From Kryptolebias marmoratus (taxonomy: Eukaryota; Chordata; Actinopteri; Cyprinodontiformes; Rivulidae): a DNA stretch of 64,000 nucleotides. The translations under genes were made by a program, and so were the position numbers. The notes under the pieces are model-generated. The model searched no databases, was not told the origin of the DNA, and saw only the letters and a program-made list of their open reading frames with translations. The stretch is from NCBI RefSeq assembly GCF_001649575.2, contig NC_051445.1, positions 11,794,599 to 11,858,598 of the forward strand, in the 5' to 3' direction. Of this stretch, positions 62,981-64,000 are shown piece after piece. The first letter of the stretch is position 1, and every line of letters starts with the position of its first letter.

Positions 62981-63049
62981 GCTGCTCCCGGCTGCTCCGT
63001 CCGCTCCGTCCGGCCGCTCTCTCCTCTCCCTCCCCCCTCCACCTCACCC

Positions 63050-63162
63050 NNNNNNNNNNNNNNNNNNNNNNNNNNNNNNNNNNNNNNNNNNNNNNNNNNN
63101 NNNNNNNNNNNNNNNNNNNNNNNNNNNNNNNNNNNNNNNNNNNNNNNNNNNNNNNNNNNNNN
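63050..63162. other. assembly gap (N) in efna3 5' region
   Basis: 113 unknown bases beginning 70 bp upstream of the start codon, probably removing 5' UTR or core-promoter sequence. Confidence 0.99.
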
Positions 63163-63700
63163 TCAGTCTCTCTTCACCCCTCCACGGAGCGACCCTCAAA
63201 CATCCCAGCAGAGGCTGCCGCGCGGGAGAAGGAGGGAAACGAGAGGCTCCATGCTTTAAGAAGGAAAACAAAAAAGGAATGGAAGTTAACAAGTGCTGCA
63301 AAAAGTCCCAAATAAAACCTTCTTCGTGGAGCGTGGAGGGTGAGGGGTAGAGGGGGTGTATGGTCCGTGAGAGCCGCCGGAGAAGTGCTGCAGGTCGGCG
63401 CGAGTCCGAGCAAGAGGTCGGTCTGGTTCTCCGGGCATCAAACAGAGTTTCTGCTCCTGATGGGGACACCTGGAGATAAAACCACAGATTGGAGGACGAT
63501 GTTAGAGGATGTGAATCAGGTCCTCCAGGGCTGAAGTGTTCTTCCTCTCTTGCTGCAGTTGTTTCTGTTGTTGTGACTGCTGTTTATCTCTCCTCCTGAT
63601 GTCACACGGGGGAAAAAAAAAGGACAATGAAACAAAAAGAAGCGTTCAAGCAGCCAGTTTGATTCCAGGACTCCTGTCTCCAACCATCGTGTGCTCGGTG

Positions 63701-63789
63701 AGCAGCAGCAGCAGCAGGAGCAGCAGCAGCTTGCCCACACGTCTCTCTTCTCTCTCTCTCTCTCTTTCTCTCCTCCTCCTCCTCTTCCT
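63701..63789. repeat. AGC trinucleotide run and CT-rich tract upstream of efna3
   Basis: AGC units at 63701-63730 (with one AGG interruption) and a CT/CTT/CCT tract at 63739-63789. On the gene strand these read as GCT and GA-rich repeats in the promoter-side region. Confidence 0.9.
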
Positions 63790-64000
63790 CTCTCTGTTTG
63801 GTAGGCAGCGCTCGTTCCCTGCCTAACTCCACCCCCCCGCGAGCGACTGAAGCGCATTCCTCCGACATCGCTGTGGCCGACTTGCAGCACATCAGCCATC
63901 ACTTCAACTTTTGTCGTTTCAGTCCACCTCCGCCGGTGGGGAGAAGGAGTCTGCAGGTGATCCTGCAAGGCTGCCCACCTCCTCTCCCCCATGAAATACT

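Larger units (their letters stand above)
62981..63999 (-). promoter_or_regulatory. efna3: efna3 5' UTR and promoter-side region
   Basis: The 69 bases directly upstream of the start codon are very purine- and G-rich on the transcribed strand, then an N gap (63050-63162) interrupts. Beyond it the DNA is CpG-bearing and contains a CAG/AGC run (63701-63730) and a CT-rich tract (63739-63789), which would read as GA-rich on the gene strand. No clear TATA box or transcription start can be assigned. Open frames on both strands here are low-complexity and look non-coding. Confidence 0.5.

Noticed and set aside
62907..63350. Plus-strand frame starting MAATWSTSPQVRLV
   Set aside because: Antisense to exon 1 and then runs through N; no domain.

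Overview
This is vertebrate nuclear DNA, almost certainly from a ray-finned (teleost) fish. The evidence is the intron-rich layout, abundant (CA)n/(TG)n microsatellites, four scaffold-type N gaps plus one single N, and repeats of kinds typical of fish: a Rex3/RTE-like LINE with a GATG tail, a Penelope-like element, non-autonomous hAT elements with 8-bp target duplications, and long-inverted-repeat MITEs. Most open reading frames in the window are chance frames in intron or repeat DNA.

One protein-coding gene can be supported, on the minus strand: the teleost orthologue of EFNA3 (ephrin-A3, a GPI-anchored ligand of EphA receptors). Four coding exons were recovered by reading the protein together with splice sites and phase. 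Exon 1 (62871-62980) carries the start codon, signal peptide and the beginning of the receptor-binding domain. Exon 2 (10597-10889, 293 bp) carries most of that domain. Exon 3 (8330-8395, 66 bp) carries its last strand and fourth cysteine. Exon 4 (7416-7493, 78 bp) carries the acidic stalk. All four donors are GT, all three acceptors are AG, and the phases fit, giving 182 codons plus one base. The last exon (GPI-attachment signal, stop codon, 3' UTR) was not found and is probably left of base 1.

Layout. 1-7415 is intron 4 (or 3' flank) with two copies of one hAT-type element and other repeats. 7416-10889 holds exons 4, 3 and 2 with short introns. 10890-62870 is a single 52-kb intron 1 filled with transposon remains: seven copies or fragments of one MITE family, a Rex3-like LINE, a Penelope-like element with a LINE fragment inside it, a hAT-type element carrying a CGGBP1-like zinc-finger coding remnant, an LTR-like repeat, and an inverted pair of tandem repeats. 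62981-64000 is 5' UTR and promoter-side DNA with a gap.

No tRNA, rRNA, CRISPR or complete second gene was recognised. No previously undescribed molecular system is evident. The most notable points are the very large first intron of a gene that is compact in mammals, the nested transposons, a perfect 17-bp hairpin, and a few intronic stretches that could be regulatory elements.
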